DNA from: Solirubrobacteraceae bacterium
Lineage (GTDB): Bacteria > Actinomycetota > Thermoleophilia > Solirubrobacterales > Solirubrobacteraceae
Assembly (NCBI GenBank): GCA_017744415.1
Contig: JAGIBJ010000062.1
Coordinates: 103,018 to 167,017, forward strand
Reading direction: 5' to 3'
DNA: 64,000 nt
The first letter of the stretch is position 1; every line of letters begins with the position of its first letter. This document shows positions 44,223 through 51,508 of this stretch, one piece after another. A program made the translations under genes and the position numbers. The notes under the pieces were generated by a model, which was given only the letters and a program-made list of their open reading frames with translations, was not told where the DNA came from and searched no databases.

Positions 44223-45440
44223 TCACGACCACATCCCCGCGTAGGCCGTAGCCACGGCGGATATCCACCCCAGCACCATGCCGCGCCACGTCCAGTCCCG
44301 CGGTCGCAGGCCACGGCCGGCGCGGGCAAGATCGGCGAGCCCCTCGCCGAGGAGGTAGCCCCCGCCCGCCGCGCCACCGCAGCCGAGGAGCGTCCTCGCC
44401 ACATCACCAAAGGTGAGCCAGTCTCGGTTGGTAGCGACGAACCCCAAGCTCCCGAGCAGGATCGCGACTCCCAGTATGAGCGCGGTGATGCCGTCGATCC
44501 GCGCCTGCTTGCGCTGCTCGGCGTCGAGCGGCTCAGGCACGGGTCGCGCTGGGCGGCCATCCGGGTCGTGCTCGAAGTGCATGCCTGGGCTCTCGGCACG
44601 CGACGCCGCGGAGCGTAACCCCGTCGACGAGCGGTTGAGGACTTCGCGGCGGCGTGCGAGCGTGAGCGCGGCGAGGGCGAGCCGCCAGGCGGCCCAGGCG
44701 AGCGCGGGCCAGCGGCGCGTGCGATCCGGGAGGGCCGCGGTGGCGACGCCCGCAGCAGCGCTGGCCGCGGCGCCTGCCGCGACGGTGGGGGCGGCGTCAC
44801 GGAGCGCCGCTCGATCGCGGTAGCCCTGCCACGTGGTGGCGCCGACGAGCGTCGGGAGGCCCGCCGACCAGGAGAGCGCGCTCGCCTCGGCCGCACCGAG
44901 CCCGATGGCACGGCCCGCCGCGAGCGTCGCCGCGCGGCGCGAGACGCCCGGCCAGATCGCCGCGCCCTGCGCGAGCCCGAGCACCGCCACATCTCCGGGG
45001 CGGAGATCCGCGAGCGCCCGCTGCGCGGCGCCAGGAGCGGCCCGGCGCTCGGTGGCCACCAGCGCGGCCGACCCCAGCACCAGCCCGAACGCCACCGCCC
45101 GGGGCCCGCTAAAGCGCTCCTCGACCACCGGCCCGAGGGTCGCGCCGATCACGCTCGTGATGGCCGTCGCGCCGACACCCGCGCCAAGCAGACGGGCCTG
45201 CGAGGCCACCCCGGCCTGCGCCCGCACATCCGCGAGCACCCGCAGCCCGAGCGGCAGCAGCGAGCCGGTGTGCAGCGCCACCTCGAGCGTGCGCAGGGCC
45301 CGCGCGTTCGTCGCGTCGGCCTCGGGCCAGCCCGCGGCGTCGACGAGCAGCGCCACATGGCCGGACGAGCTCACGGGGAGCCACTCGAGCACGCCATGCG
45401 CGGCGCCGGCGAGCGCGGCGCGGATCGGTGCGGGCGGCAT
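44223..45440 (-). CDS. Undecaprenyl-diphosphatase-like protein (UppP/BacA) with a C-terminal membrane extension
   Basis: 405 residues against about 270 for the family. The first ~275 residues show the BacA signatures: GVLEWLPVSSSGHVALL near the N-terminus and WPGVSRRAATLAAGRAIG in the middle. The usual pair of Glu in E-x3-E is reduced: His15 replaces the first while Glu19 is kept. Residues about 285-405 are a separate stretch with an acidic linker and two or three helices (ALILGVAILLGSLGFVA, LLGCGGAAGGGYLLGEG, GMVLGWISAVATAYAG) that does not belong to UppP. A Met at the junction (MHFEHDPDG) could mark a formerly separate gene. Expected role is recycling of undecaprenyl diphosphate. Confidence 0.78.
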   Translation of the reverse strand: MPPAPIRAALAGAAHGVLEWLPVSSSGHVALLVDAAGWPEADATNARALRTLEVALHTGSLLPLGLRVLADVRAQAGVASQARLLGAGVGATAITSVIGATLGPVVEERFSGPRAVAFGLVLGSAALVATERRAAPGAAQRALADLRPGDVAVLGLAQGAAIWPGVSRRAATLAAGRAIGLGAAEASALSWSAGLPTLVGATTWQGYRDRAALRDAAPTVAAGAAASAAAGVATAALPDRTRRWPALAWAAWRLALAALTLARRREVLNRSSTGLRSAASRAESPGMHFEHDPDGRPARPVPEPLDAEQRKQARIDGITALILGVAILLGSLGFVATNRDWLTFGDVARTLLGCGGAAGGGYLLGEGLADLARAGRGLRPRDWTWRGMVLGWISAVATAYAGMWS

Positions 45441-45470
45441 GCCAGACAGTCTGACGCCCGCGGCAGCTCG

Positions 45471-46187
45471 CTAGAGGGCGGGCTCGTTGGCGTTGGGCTC
45501 GACGCTGGCGTCGGCGGTGAGGCCGACGTCTTCGGCGACGGCTGCATCGATCTGGCCCTGGCCGCGCCCCTTCCACCACCGCAGGAACAGCCAGATCGCG
45601 ACGCCGACGATCACCACGGCGACGAGGTAGTCGACGTAATGGAGCTTGTCCTGGAGGTCCTTCCAGTTCTCGCCCACCTTGCGGCCGAGGTAGGTGAGTC
45701 CGAGCATCCAGAGGAAGCAGCCGGCCGCGGTGTAGGCGGTGAACTTGCCGAGCGGCATCCGCGCGGCGCCGGCGGGCACCGAGCTGAAGGTGCGCACGAT
45801 CGGCAGCAGGCGCGTGACGAACACGGTGATGCCGCCGTGCTCGCGGAACCACTTCTCGTTGCGGGCGAGCTGCTTGGCATCGAGGTGGATCCACTTGTGC
45901 TTCTCAAGCGCCTCGACCCGGCCGTAGTAGCCGATCGCGTAACCGATCCAGGAGCCGATCACGTTGGCGACCGTGGCCACGAGGACGATCGCCATGAAGG
46001 CCATGTCGCCGCGGGCGGAGGCGAAGCCGGCCGCGAGCATCGTCGGCTCGCTCGGGAACGGGATGCACGCGCTCTCGACCGTCATCGCGAAGAAGATGCC
46101 GACGAGGCCGACCTCGTTCACGATCTTCTCGGCGAGGTTGACCAACGGCTCGGTCAGCGAGGCCAGGGTGAGATACGGCGTCAACAT
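45471..46187 (-). CDS. DedA-family membrane protein
   Basis: 238 residues. The DedA signature is clear: IFFAMTVESACIPFPSEPTMLAAGFASA (with the conserved Glu and Pro-Ser-Glu) and GGITVFVTRLLPIVRTFSSVPAGAARM, where the two Arg are essential in studied members. Ends with a hydrophilic acidic tail. DedA proteins act as scramblases or transporters of undecaprenyl phosphate and phospholipids, which fits with the UppP-like gene 30 bp downstream. ATG at 46187. Confidence 0.9.
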   Translation of the reverse strand: MLTPYLTLASLTEPLVNLAEKIVNEVGLVGIFFAMTVESACIPFPSEPTMLAAGFASARGDMAFMAIVLVATVANVIGSWIGYAIGYYGRVEALEKHKWIHLDAKQLARNEKWFREHGGITVFVTRLLPIVRTFSSVPAGAARMPLGKFTAYTAAGCFLWMLGLTYLGRKVGENWKDLQDKLHYVDYLVAVVIVGVAIWLFLRWWKGRGQGQIDAAVAEDVGLTADASVEPNANEPAL

Positions 46188-46253
46188 CGCCGCGCAGCGT
46201 ACCGGTGGCGAGCCACCCCGCGTAGCGTTCCGCCCGCGAGGACTGAGGGCCGC

Positions 46254-47054
46254 TCAGCCCATCAGCTCGTCGGCGGGTACGTCGCCGACCACCCGCGCCG
46301 GCACGCCGTAGGCACGCGTGCGGGACGGCACATCGCGCGTGACGACGGCTCCGGCGCCGATGAACGCCTCGGCCCCGACGACCACGCCGGGCGTGAGCGT
46401 GACGTTGCCGCCGACTCGCGCACCGCGCTCGATCCGCGGCCCGCGCAGCACGTCGCCCTCGGCGGGGCGGCCGACCGCGTCGTCGTTGGTGGTGGTCGCG
46501 CACGGCCCGATGAACACGTCGTCCTCGACGATCGTCCCGGCCGTCACGTACACCTGCGACTGGATCCGTACGCGGCGCCCGATCGTCACCTCGGGGTCGA
46601 CGCCGGTGCCGCGACCGATCACGCTGCGCTCGCCGATCACGGCCCGCTCGCGGATGTAGGACTGATCGCCGACGATCACTTCGTCGGCGACCGCGGCGCC
46701 GGCGAAGAGCACGGCGGCCGCGCCGACGGTCACCTCGCGGCCGAGCACGAGGGGCGGCAGCGGTGTGCTGCTGCGGAGGCTGGAGGTGCGCGCGAGCGCG
46801 GGCTGCTTGCCGAGCACGGCGCCGTCTTGGATCAGGCAGCTCGGGCCGATCTCGGTGCCCTCGTGAAGCACGACGTTGGCGCCGAGCGTGGTGCCAGCGC
46901 CGACGATCACGGCCGCACCGACGACGCTGCCGTGACCGAGCGTGACGCCCGCCTCGATCCGCGCGCCCGCGCCGATCACGACGCCATGGCCGAGCGCCGC
47001 ATCGGCCGCGATCTCGGCGGTCTCATCGATGGCGAGAGCAGGGCGCGGCGGCAT
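46254..47054 (-). CDS. Left-handed beta-helix acyltransferase (WbpD-like sugar N-acetyltransferase)
   Basis: 266 residues built almost wholly of hexapeptide repeats ([LIV]-G-x-x-x-x), for example VVIGAGARIEAGVTLGHG, with a trimeric acyl-CoA transferase fold expected. The C-terminal part has IVEDDVFIGPCATTTNDDA, the acceptor-loop pattern of the sugar N-acetyltransferases of WbpD/PglD type, and ends GVVVGAEAFIGAGAVVTRDVP. The N-terminal half of the helix is longer than in WbpD (~190 residues). It would N-acetylate an amino sugar made by the DegT aminotransferase. The ATG is only 21 bp from the divergent dehydrogenase start. Confidence 0.84.
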   Translation of the reverse strand: MPPRPALAIDETAEIAADAALGHGVVIGAGARIEAGVTLGHGSVVGAAVIVGAGTTLGANVVLHEGTEIGPSCLIQDGAVLGKQPALARTSSLRSSTPLPPLVLGREVTVGAAAVLFAGAAVADEVIVGDQSYIRERAVIGERSVIGRGTGVDPEVTIGRRVRIQSQVYVTAGTIVEDDVFIGPCATTTNDDAVGRPAEGDVLRGPRIERGARVGGNVTLTPGVVVGAEAFIGAGAVVTRDVPSRTRAYGVPARVVGDVPADELMG

Positions 47055-47075
47055 CCGTCGGTAGCCTACCCCGCG

Positions 47076-48383
47076 ATGCCCGTGCCCCCCGCCGCGCCGT
47101 CGGTGCCAGTCGTCGACCGTCCGTATCGCGCGAGCGTGGTCGCGCTCGGCAAGATCGGCCTTCCGCTCGCCGTCCAGATCGCCGCGGCCGGCCACACGGT
47201 GGTGGGCGTCGACATCGATCCGCGCATCGTCGAGCTGGTGAACGCCGGCCGGGTGCCGTTCCCGGGTGAGGCTGGGCTCGAGGAGGCGCTGCGCGAGGTC
47301 GTGGCCGCCGGCCGGCTCCGCGCCACCACCGATGCCGCGGATGCGGTTCCGGGCACGCAGCTCGTGATCGCCGTCCCGCCGCTCGTCGTCGACGACCAGG
47401 GCGTGCCGGACTGGCGGGCGATCGATGCCGTCGTCGAGGCGATCGGCCCGCACCTCACCGATGGCGTGTGCTTCTCGCTGGAGACCACCGTGCCGGTCGG
47501 CACCACGCGCGAGCGCATCGCTCCGCGCCTGGAGGAGCTGAGCGGCCTGGAGCTGGGCGTCGAGCTCAACGTGGCGTTCAGCCCGGAGCGCGTGTTCAGC
47601 GGCCGGATCTTCGCCGACCTCGCGAACTACCCGAAGCTCGTCGGCGGCGTCACCCTCGCGTGCGAGCGCCGGACGGCGCAGCTCTACCGCGAGTTCCTCA
47701 CCGCCGACGTGCGCGAGATGGGGAGCGCGGAGGCGGCGGAGCTCACGAAGCTCGTCGAGACCACCTACCGCGAGGTCAACATCGCCCTCGCGAACGAGTT
47801 CGCTCGCTACGCCGATCGTGCCGGCATCGATCTCGGCCCGGTGATCGAGGCCGCGAACTCGCAGCCGTTCAGCCACGTGCACCGGCCGGGGGTCGCCGTC
47901 GGCGGCCACTGCATCCCCGTCTACCCGCGCTTCTACCTCCAGGGCGACCCGGATGCCCAGCTCGTCGCCGCCGCGCGCGTGGTGAACGAGACGATGCCCG
48001 AGCACGCGATCGATCTCCTCGCGCGCGACATCGAACTCGCGGGCGCACGCGTCCTGATCCTCGGCGCGGCCTACCGCGGCGGCGTGCGCGAGACGGCCTT
48101 CTCCGGCGTCTTCCCCCTCGTGACCGGCCTGCGAGCCCGCGGCGCCGAGCCGTTCGTCGTCGACCCGCTCTACGACGACGACGCCCTTGCCACCCTCGGC
48201 CTCCCCGCGTGGGACGGAGCCCCGGTGAGCGGCGCCATCCTCCAGGCCGACCACGCGGAGTACCGCAACCTCCTCCCCACCCAGGTGCCCGGCGCCACCT
48301 CCGTGATCGACGGCCGAGGCACCCTCGACGCCCAGGCCCTCGGCAACGCAGGCATCCGAGTCCGCCGCATCGGCGGCGGCTGA
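47076..48383 (+). CDS. UDP-sugar 6-dehydrogenase (WecC/WbpA/Ugd family)
   Basis: 435 residues. Oxidises a UDP-hexosamine to the uronic acid with NAD+. N-terminal Rossmann motif ALGKIGLPLAVQIAAAG (24-40, in place of the usual GLGYIG), VGGVTLACERRTA, Lys225 in AELTKLVETTYREVN, and catalytic Cys279 in VGGHCIPVYPRF are present. The sequence resembles UDP-N-acetyl-mannosaminuronate dehydrogenases, which fits with the 2-epimerase at 49232. ATG at 47076; the divergent start of the acyltransferase is at 47054. Confidence 0.9.
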   Translation: MPVPPAAPSVPVVDRPYRASVVALGKIGLPLAVQIAAAGHTVVGVDIDPRIVELVNAGRVPFPGEAGLEEALREVVAAGRLRATTDAADAVPGTQLVIAVPPLVVDDQGVPDWRAIDAVVEAIGPHLTDGVCFSLETTVPVGTTRERIAPRLEELSGLELGVELNVAFSPERVFSGRIFADLANYPKLVGGVTLACERRTAQLYREFLTADVREMGSAEAAELTKLVETTYREVNIALANEFARYADRAGIDLGPVIEAANSQPFSHVHRPGVAVGGHCIPVYPRFYLQGDPDAQLVAAARVVNETMPEHAIDLLARDIELAGARVLILGAAYRGGVRETAFSGVFPLVTGLRARGAEPFVVDPLYDDDALATLGLPAWDGAPVSGAILQADHAEYRNLLPTQVPGATSVIDGRGTLDAQALGNAGIRVRRIGGG

Positions 48384-48542
48384 GCCGGCGGCCGGGTCGG
48401 CCGGCCGCAGATTTGCGAACGCGCCGCCCCAAGGAGCGCGCCGAACCACCAGCCGACCTACCCCGGCCAACGAGCAGCCGCCAGCTGCTCGCAGCCGCCC
48501 TGGCGCAAACCCCTCAGCGCACTCGGGCCAGCCACGGCACCA

Positions 48543-48655
48543 GGCGGGTCAGGGGTGCTCGCGAAGGCGAGCTCGAGCGGGTGGGGCATTAGCGAGCGCT
48601 GCGAGCAATGCACCAGCCCGGCGACGTGAGCCGGAGCGAGCACCCCCGACCCGCC
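48543..48655. other. Candidate structured intergenic element, copy 2
   Basis: Outer arms ggcgggtcaggggtgctcgc (48543-48562) and gcgagcacccccgacccgcc (48636-48655) pair at 19 of 20 positions. An inner hairpin (ggg.tggggcatt with aatgcaccagccc, 48579-48590 with 48607-48619) matches the cagcggtgcatc hairpin of the element at 33812-33973. Shared single-strand blocks: cgaaggcga and tgagccg. Outer-stem bases differ from copy 1 but keep pairing. Confidence 0.6.
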
Positions 48656-48669
48656 GGAGACCCCAAGCA

Positions 48670-48774
48670 CCCGAGCCACTGCGGAGAGGCAGCCACGCCG
48701 GCCGCGAGAAGCGGGCGAGCCCCTCGCGGCCGGCGCAACCGGCCTCGGCGCCTCCCCAAGCGCCGTGGCTGGGG
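48670..48774. repeat. Rod-like nested inverted repeat
   Basis: Three nested pairings: 48670-48679 with 48765-48774 (9 of 10), 48683-48690 with 48750-48757 (7 of 8), and the perfect 12-bp gccggccgcgag/ctcgcggccggc (48697-48708 with 48723-48734). Lies 15 bp after the folded element. Confidence 0.55.
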
Positions 48775-49029
48775 ACTCGGCCGTCACGCTCCCCCTGTTG
48801 CTCGTGACGACCGAGCAATCAGCGACGAGTCACGCCGCCGCTGCACCCCCTGTGCCCGTCGTTGTACCACCCTGCGGCGTGACTGCCACACGGCTGGCTC
48901 GGGGGTTGTGGCCGTGCAGAGTCAAATGCCTTGAGTTTCTTGACGATTGACAAGGCCTCGGCCTTTCATGTGACGCTCGCCCTGGACGGATGTATGAGCA
49001 GGTGCCGAACAGCCGGTCGGTAGTTGTGA

Positions 49030-49080
49030 ATACCGAACGCCCGTAGGAACGGGCCGTTCGGGGGACGGTATGTGTCCCCC
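49030..49080 (+). promoter_or_regulatory. Overlapping alternative hairpins upstream of the 2-epimerase
   Basis: Hairpin 1 pairs ataccgaacgcccgt (49030-49044) with 49049-49071 (acgggccgttcg, then cggtat). Hairpin 2 pairs gggggac (49060-49066) with gtccccc (49074-49080). They share 49060-49071, so they are mutually exclusive. Such an arrangement is typical of attenuators or riboswitch expression platforms, but no T-tract follows hairpin 2 and no known ligand-binding motif was recognised. Confidence 0.45.
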
Positions 49081-49231
49081 AACACGGTAAGCTCGCTTCC
49101 GTGTGTCGCATTGACGCTCGTATTGGTGCGTTTGCGATGCACTGCGAAGTCGATACGTCGGACGGCTGAGTCACCGCGGGCGAGGCGGCTCGAGAGGGTC
49201 CTTGCGGCAGCGCTCACGTAGGGTGCGCGGG

Positions 49232-50299
49232 GTGCGGATTGTCACCGTGATCGGGAACCGGCCCCAGTTCGTGAAGGCGGCGGCCGTGAGCCCGCTGCTG
49301 CGTGAGCGTCACGACGAGGTGCTCGTGCACACCGGCCAGCATCACGACGATGCGCTCAGCCAGGTGTTCGTCGATCAGCTGGGGGCACCGCAGCCCGAGC
49401 ACCAGCTCCATATCCACGGCGGCACCAATACCGCGCAGACGGGCCGCATGATCGCGGCGCTCGAGCCGCTCTTCGACGAGCTGCAGCCCGATGCGGTGCT
49501 CGTCTACGGAGACACCAACTCCACCCTGGCGGGCGGACTCGTCGCCGCGCAGCAACGCATCCCGCTCGTGCACGTCGAGGCGGGCCTACGTTCGTTCGAT
49601 CGCGCGATGCCGGAGGAGCTCAACCGCGTCCTCGTCGATCATGCTGCCGATCTCCTGCTGCCGCCCACCGAGGTCGCGGCCGCGCAGCTCCGCAAGGAAT
49701 CGGTCGCGGGCCGCATCGAGGTCGTGGGTGACGTGATGATCGATGTCGCGCATCGCACCCGCCCGGCCGCCCTCGAGGCCGGCAAACGCATGCTCGCATC
49801 CATGGGCGGCCTGACCCCTGGCTCCTACGCCCTCTGCACCCTGCACCGCGCCGGCAACGTCGACACTCCCGAGCGCCTCACCGCCGCGCTCGATCTCCTC
49901 ACGGGCATCGGCGTCCCCGTGCTCCTGCCCGTCCACCCACGCACCGAGGCGCGCCTCAAGGAGTTCGGCCTCGCCGACCGCGCCGCCGCCGAGCTCACGC
50001 TCCTCCCACCCCTCGGCTACCTCGAGTTCTCCGGCCTCCTCGCCTCGGCCACCGCGATGCTCACCGACTCCGGCGGCGTCCAGAAGGAGGCCTACGTCGC
50101 CGGCGTCCCTTGCATCACCCTCCGCGACACCACCGAGTGGACCGAGACCATCACCGCCGGCTGGAACACCCTCGTCGATCTCAACCTCCAAGCCGCCAAA
50201 GCCGCCCTCGCCACCACACCCCCCACGGCCCGCCCCGACCTCTACGGCGACGGCCACGCGGCCGAGCGAGTGGTGGCAGCCGTGGAGTCGCTGGGTTAA
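49232..50299 (+). CDS. wecB: UDP-N-acetylglucosamine 2-epimerase (non-hydrolysing)
   Basis: 355 residues. Interconverts UDP-GlcNAc and UDP-ManNAc, feeding the 6-dehydrogenase at 47076. Motifs: VTVIGNRPQFVKAAAVSPLL, LVHTGQHHDDALS, VLVYGDTNSTLAGG, VHVEAGLRSFDRAMPEELNR and TDSGGVQKEAYVAG, with the catalytic Asp/Glu/His positions present. The length is slightly short against E. coli WecB (376). GTG at 49232 chosen because the family N-terminus begins there; the frame stays open to a TTG at 49202. Preceded by the structured region 48384-49231. Confidence 0.9.
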   Translation: MRIVTVIGNRPQFVKAAAVSPLLRERHDEVLVHTGQHHDDALSQVFVDQLGAPQPEHQLHIHGGTNTAQTGRMIAALEPLFDELQPDAVLVYGDTNSTLAGGLVAAQQRIPLVHVEAGLRSFDRAMPEELNRVLVDHAADLLLPPTEVAAAQLRKESVAGRIEVVGDVMIDVAHRTRPAALEAGKRMLASMGGLTPGSYALCTLHRAGNVDTPERLTAALDLLTGIGVPVLLPVHPRTEARLKEFGLADRAAAELTLLPPLGYLEFSGLLASATAMLTDSGGVQKEAYVAGVPCITLRDTTEWTETITAGWNTLVDLNLQAAKAALATTPPTARPDLYGDGHAAERVVAAVESLG

Positions 50300-50371
50300 G
50301 CGGCCTCGAGCTGGTCGCGGGCGCAGTCGCGGTCTGCCACGACCGTCACGTCGACGATCCGAGCAGGCGGT

Positions 50372-50415
50372 GAACAGACTTCCTCTGCACCCAGAGCTAC
50401 AGAGAAAGTCTGTTC
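50372..50415. terminator. Hairpin with 16-bp arms and 12-nt loop
   Basis: Arms gaacagacttcctctg (50372-50387) and cagagaaagtctgttc (50400-50415) pair at 15 of 16 positions. It lies 73 bp after the epimerase stop and 65 bp before the tRNA 3' end. Same geometry (long arms, 12-nt loop) as 22289 and 53639. No T-tract. Confidence 0.6.
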
Positions 50416-50479
50416 GGCGCCGGACCCGAGCACGGCCGAACGACAACGGCCCGCCTCAGAGAGACGGGCCGCTGAAGAG

Positions 50480-50553
50480 TGCCCCCCGAAGGAATCGAAC
50501 CTTCAACCTTTGGATTAAGAGTCCACTGCTCTAACCAATTGAGCTAGAGGGGC
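50480..50553 (-). tRNA. tRNA-Lys (anticodon CTT)
   Basis: A complete 74-nt cloverleaf on the minus strand: acceptor gcccctc with ggggggc (one G-U pair), D-arm gctc...gagc, anticodon loop ctcttaa with CTT, T-arm gaagg-ttcgatt-ccttc, discriminator A. The top anticodon-stem pair (27-43) is a G-A mismatch in this reading, which is unusual but tolerated in some tRNAs. CCA is not encoded. Reads codon AAG. Confidence 0.95.
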
Positions 50554-50661
50554 GTGGGCTGGGAAATAGTAGCGAGCCCGCGCGAGCGGCGCGTCGTCGG
50601 TGGACGCTTACCGCGGAAGGGGCCACGATGCGCGCGCCCAGGCCGCGTTGGTGGCCGCGGC

Positions 50662-50683
50662 GCCGGCCCCTGCCGGGGCCGGC
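50662..50683. terminator. GC-only hairpin after the TPR-like gene
   Basis: gccggcccc (50662-50670) pairs perfectly with ggggccggc (50675-50683) around tgcc. It lies 15 bp after the stop at 50699 on the minus strand, with a further overlapping ggccggcccc copy. Probable terminator without T-tract. Confidence 0.55.
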
Positions 50684-50698
50684 CGGCCCCGGCGGTGG

Positions 50699-51475
50699 TT
50701 ACTGGCCGAGGCCGCCGGTGGAGACGCCGCCGAGGTTCGGCAGGCTCTTGAGCGGCGGGGTGGTGCTCTTGGAGTCGCCGGCCTTGGCGGATTCCTTCGC
50801 CTGCTTCGCCTGGGCGGCGATGGCGTCCTTGACCTGCTTCTCGTAGTCGTCGAGCTGCTCGGCGATGCCGTCGCGGCGCTCCTTGCTGTCGGCGAGCGAG
50901 AGCGACTTCGCGCGGGCGGTCTTGTAGGCGGCGTTGTCGCCGGCGGCGAGCTTGTAGAGCGCGAGCTGGGCGTAGAGGCCGGCGCTCTCCTTGCGGGTGA
51001 CCAACACGGCCTCGAGGGCGCGGGCGGCCTTGGCGTAGTCGGTGGCGCCGGGCGTGATGTAGAAGGTGACGTACTGGAACGCGACCTTCGCATCAGGCTT
51101 GGCGGGGCCGAGCTTGAGGTAGTTGGTCCAGGAGGCGTCGGCGGCGTTCAGGAGCGGCTGGCCGTCCTTCGTGACGTTGCCCTTGGCGTCGAATGCCTTG
51201 TTGGCGGCGATCTGGAGGTTCGCGAAGGCGAGATCGGCGGCGGCCTGCTCGTCCTTGGGGTTGGCGGCGAGCTTCTCCTGCGCGGACTTCTGCTTCTTCT
51301 CGGCTTCCTTGGCGGGGTCGATCGTGCCCCCGTTGGCGATGTCAGCGATGCCGCCGCCGGACTGGTTGCTGCCGATGCCGAACAGCACGAGGCCGCCGCC
51401 CATGAGGATGGCGAGGAAGGCGAAGGTGACTTGAACGGCCCGGCGCCTGCGGGGACTGTGCGTATCGAAGAGCAT
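50699..51475 (-). CDS. Membrane-anchored TPR-like protein of unknown function
   Basis: 258 residues: basic head RRRRA, one transmembrane helix (VTFAFLAILMGGGLVLFGIG, about 16-35), then an external, helix-rich part of Ala/Lys/Glu/Gln composition (ANPKDEQAAADLAFANLQIA, TDYAKAARALEAVLVTRKES, GLYAQLALYKLAAGDNAAYK) that reads as tetratricopeptide-like helix pairs. Ends in a disordered Ser/Thr/Gly tail. No recognised enzyme motif. It lies 33 bp downstream of tatC on the same strand and may be co-transcribed; a periplasmic protein-protein scaffold is likely. Confidence 0.75.
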   Translation of the reverse strand: MLFDTHSPRRRRAVQVTFAFLAILMGGGLVLFGIGSNQSGGGIADIANGGTIDPAKEAEKKQKSAQEKLAANPKDEQAAADLAFANLQIAANKAFDAKGNVTKDGQPLLNAADASWTNYLKLGPAKPDAKVAFQYVTFYITPGATDYAKAARALEAVLVTRKESAGLYAQLALYKLAAGDNAAYKTARAKSLSLADSKERRDGIAEQLDDYEKQVKDAIAAQAKQAKESAKAGDSKSTTPPLKSLPNLGGVSTGGLGQ

Positions 51476-51508
51476 GGTGTTGGTGAGGTTTCCTCGGGGA
51501 GCAGGCGA

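Larger units (their letters stand above)
48384..49231. other. Long structured intergenic region
   Basis: 848 bases without a convincing gene, unusual for this window. Its parts, in order: the folded element at 48543-48655, a rod-like hairpin at 48670-48774, an AT-richer stretch (about 48900-49200) and a pair of overlapping hairpins at 49030-49080 upstream of the epimerase. The AT-richer stretch includes ttgacgattgacaag (near 48938), a possible promoter, but no clear -10 element. Open frames here are short. Confidence 0.55.

Noticed and set aside
48966..49217. Short minus-strand frame (83 codons) in the structured gap
   Set aside because: No ribosome site, no family match and it crosses the overlapping hairpins.
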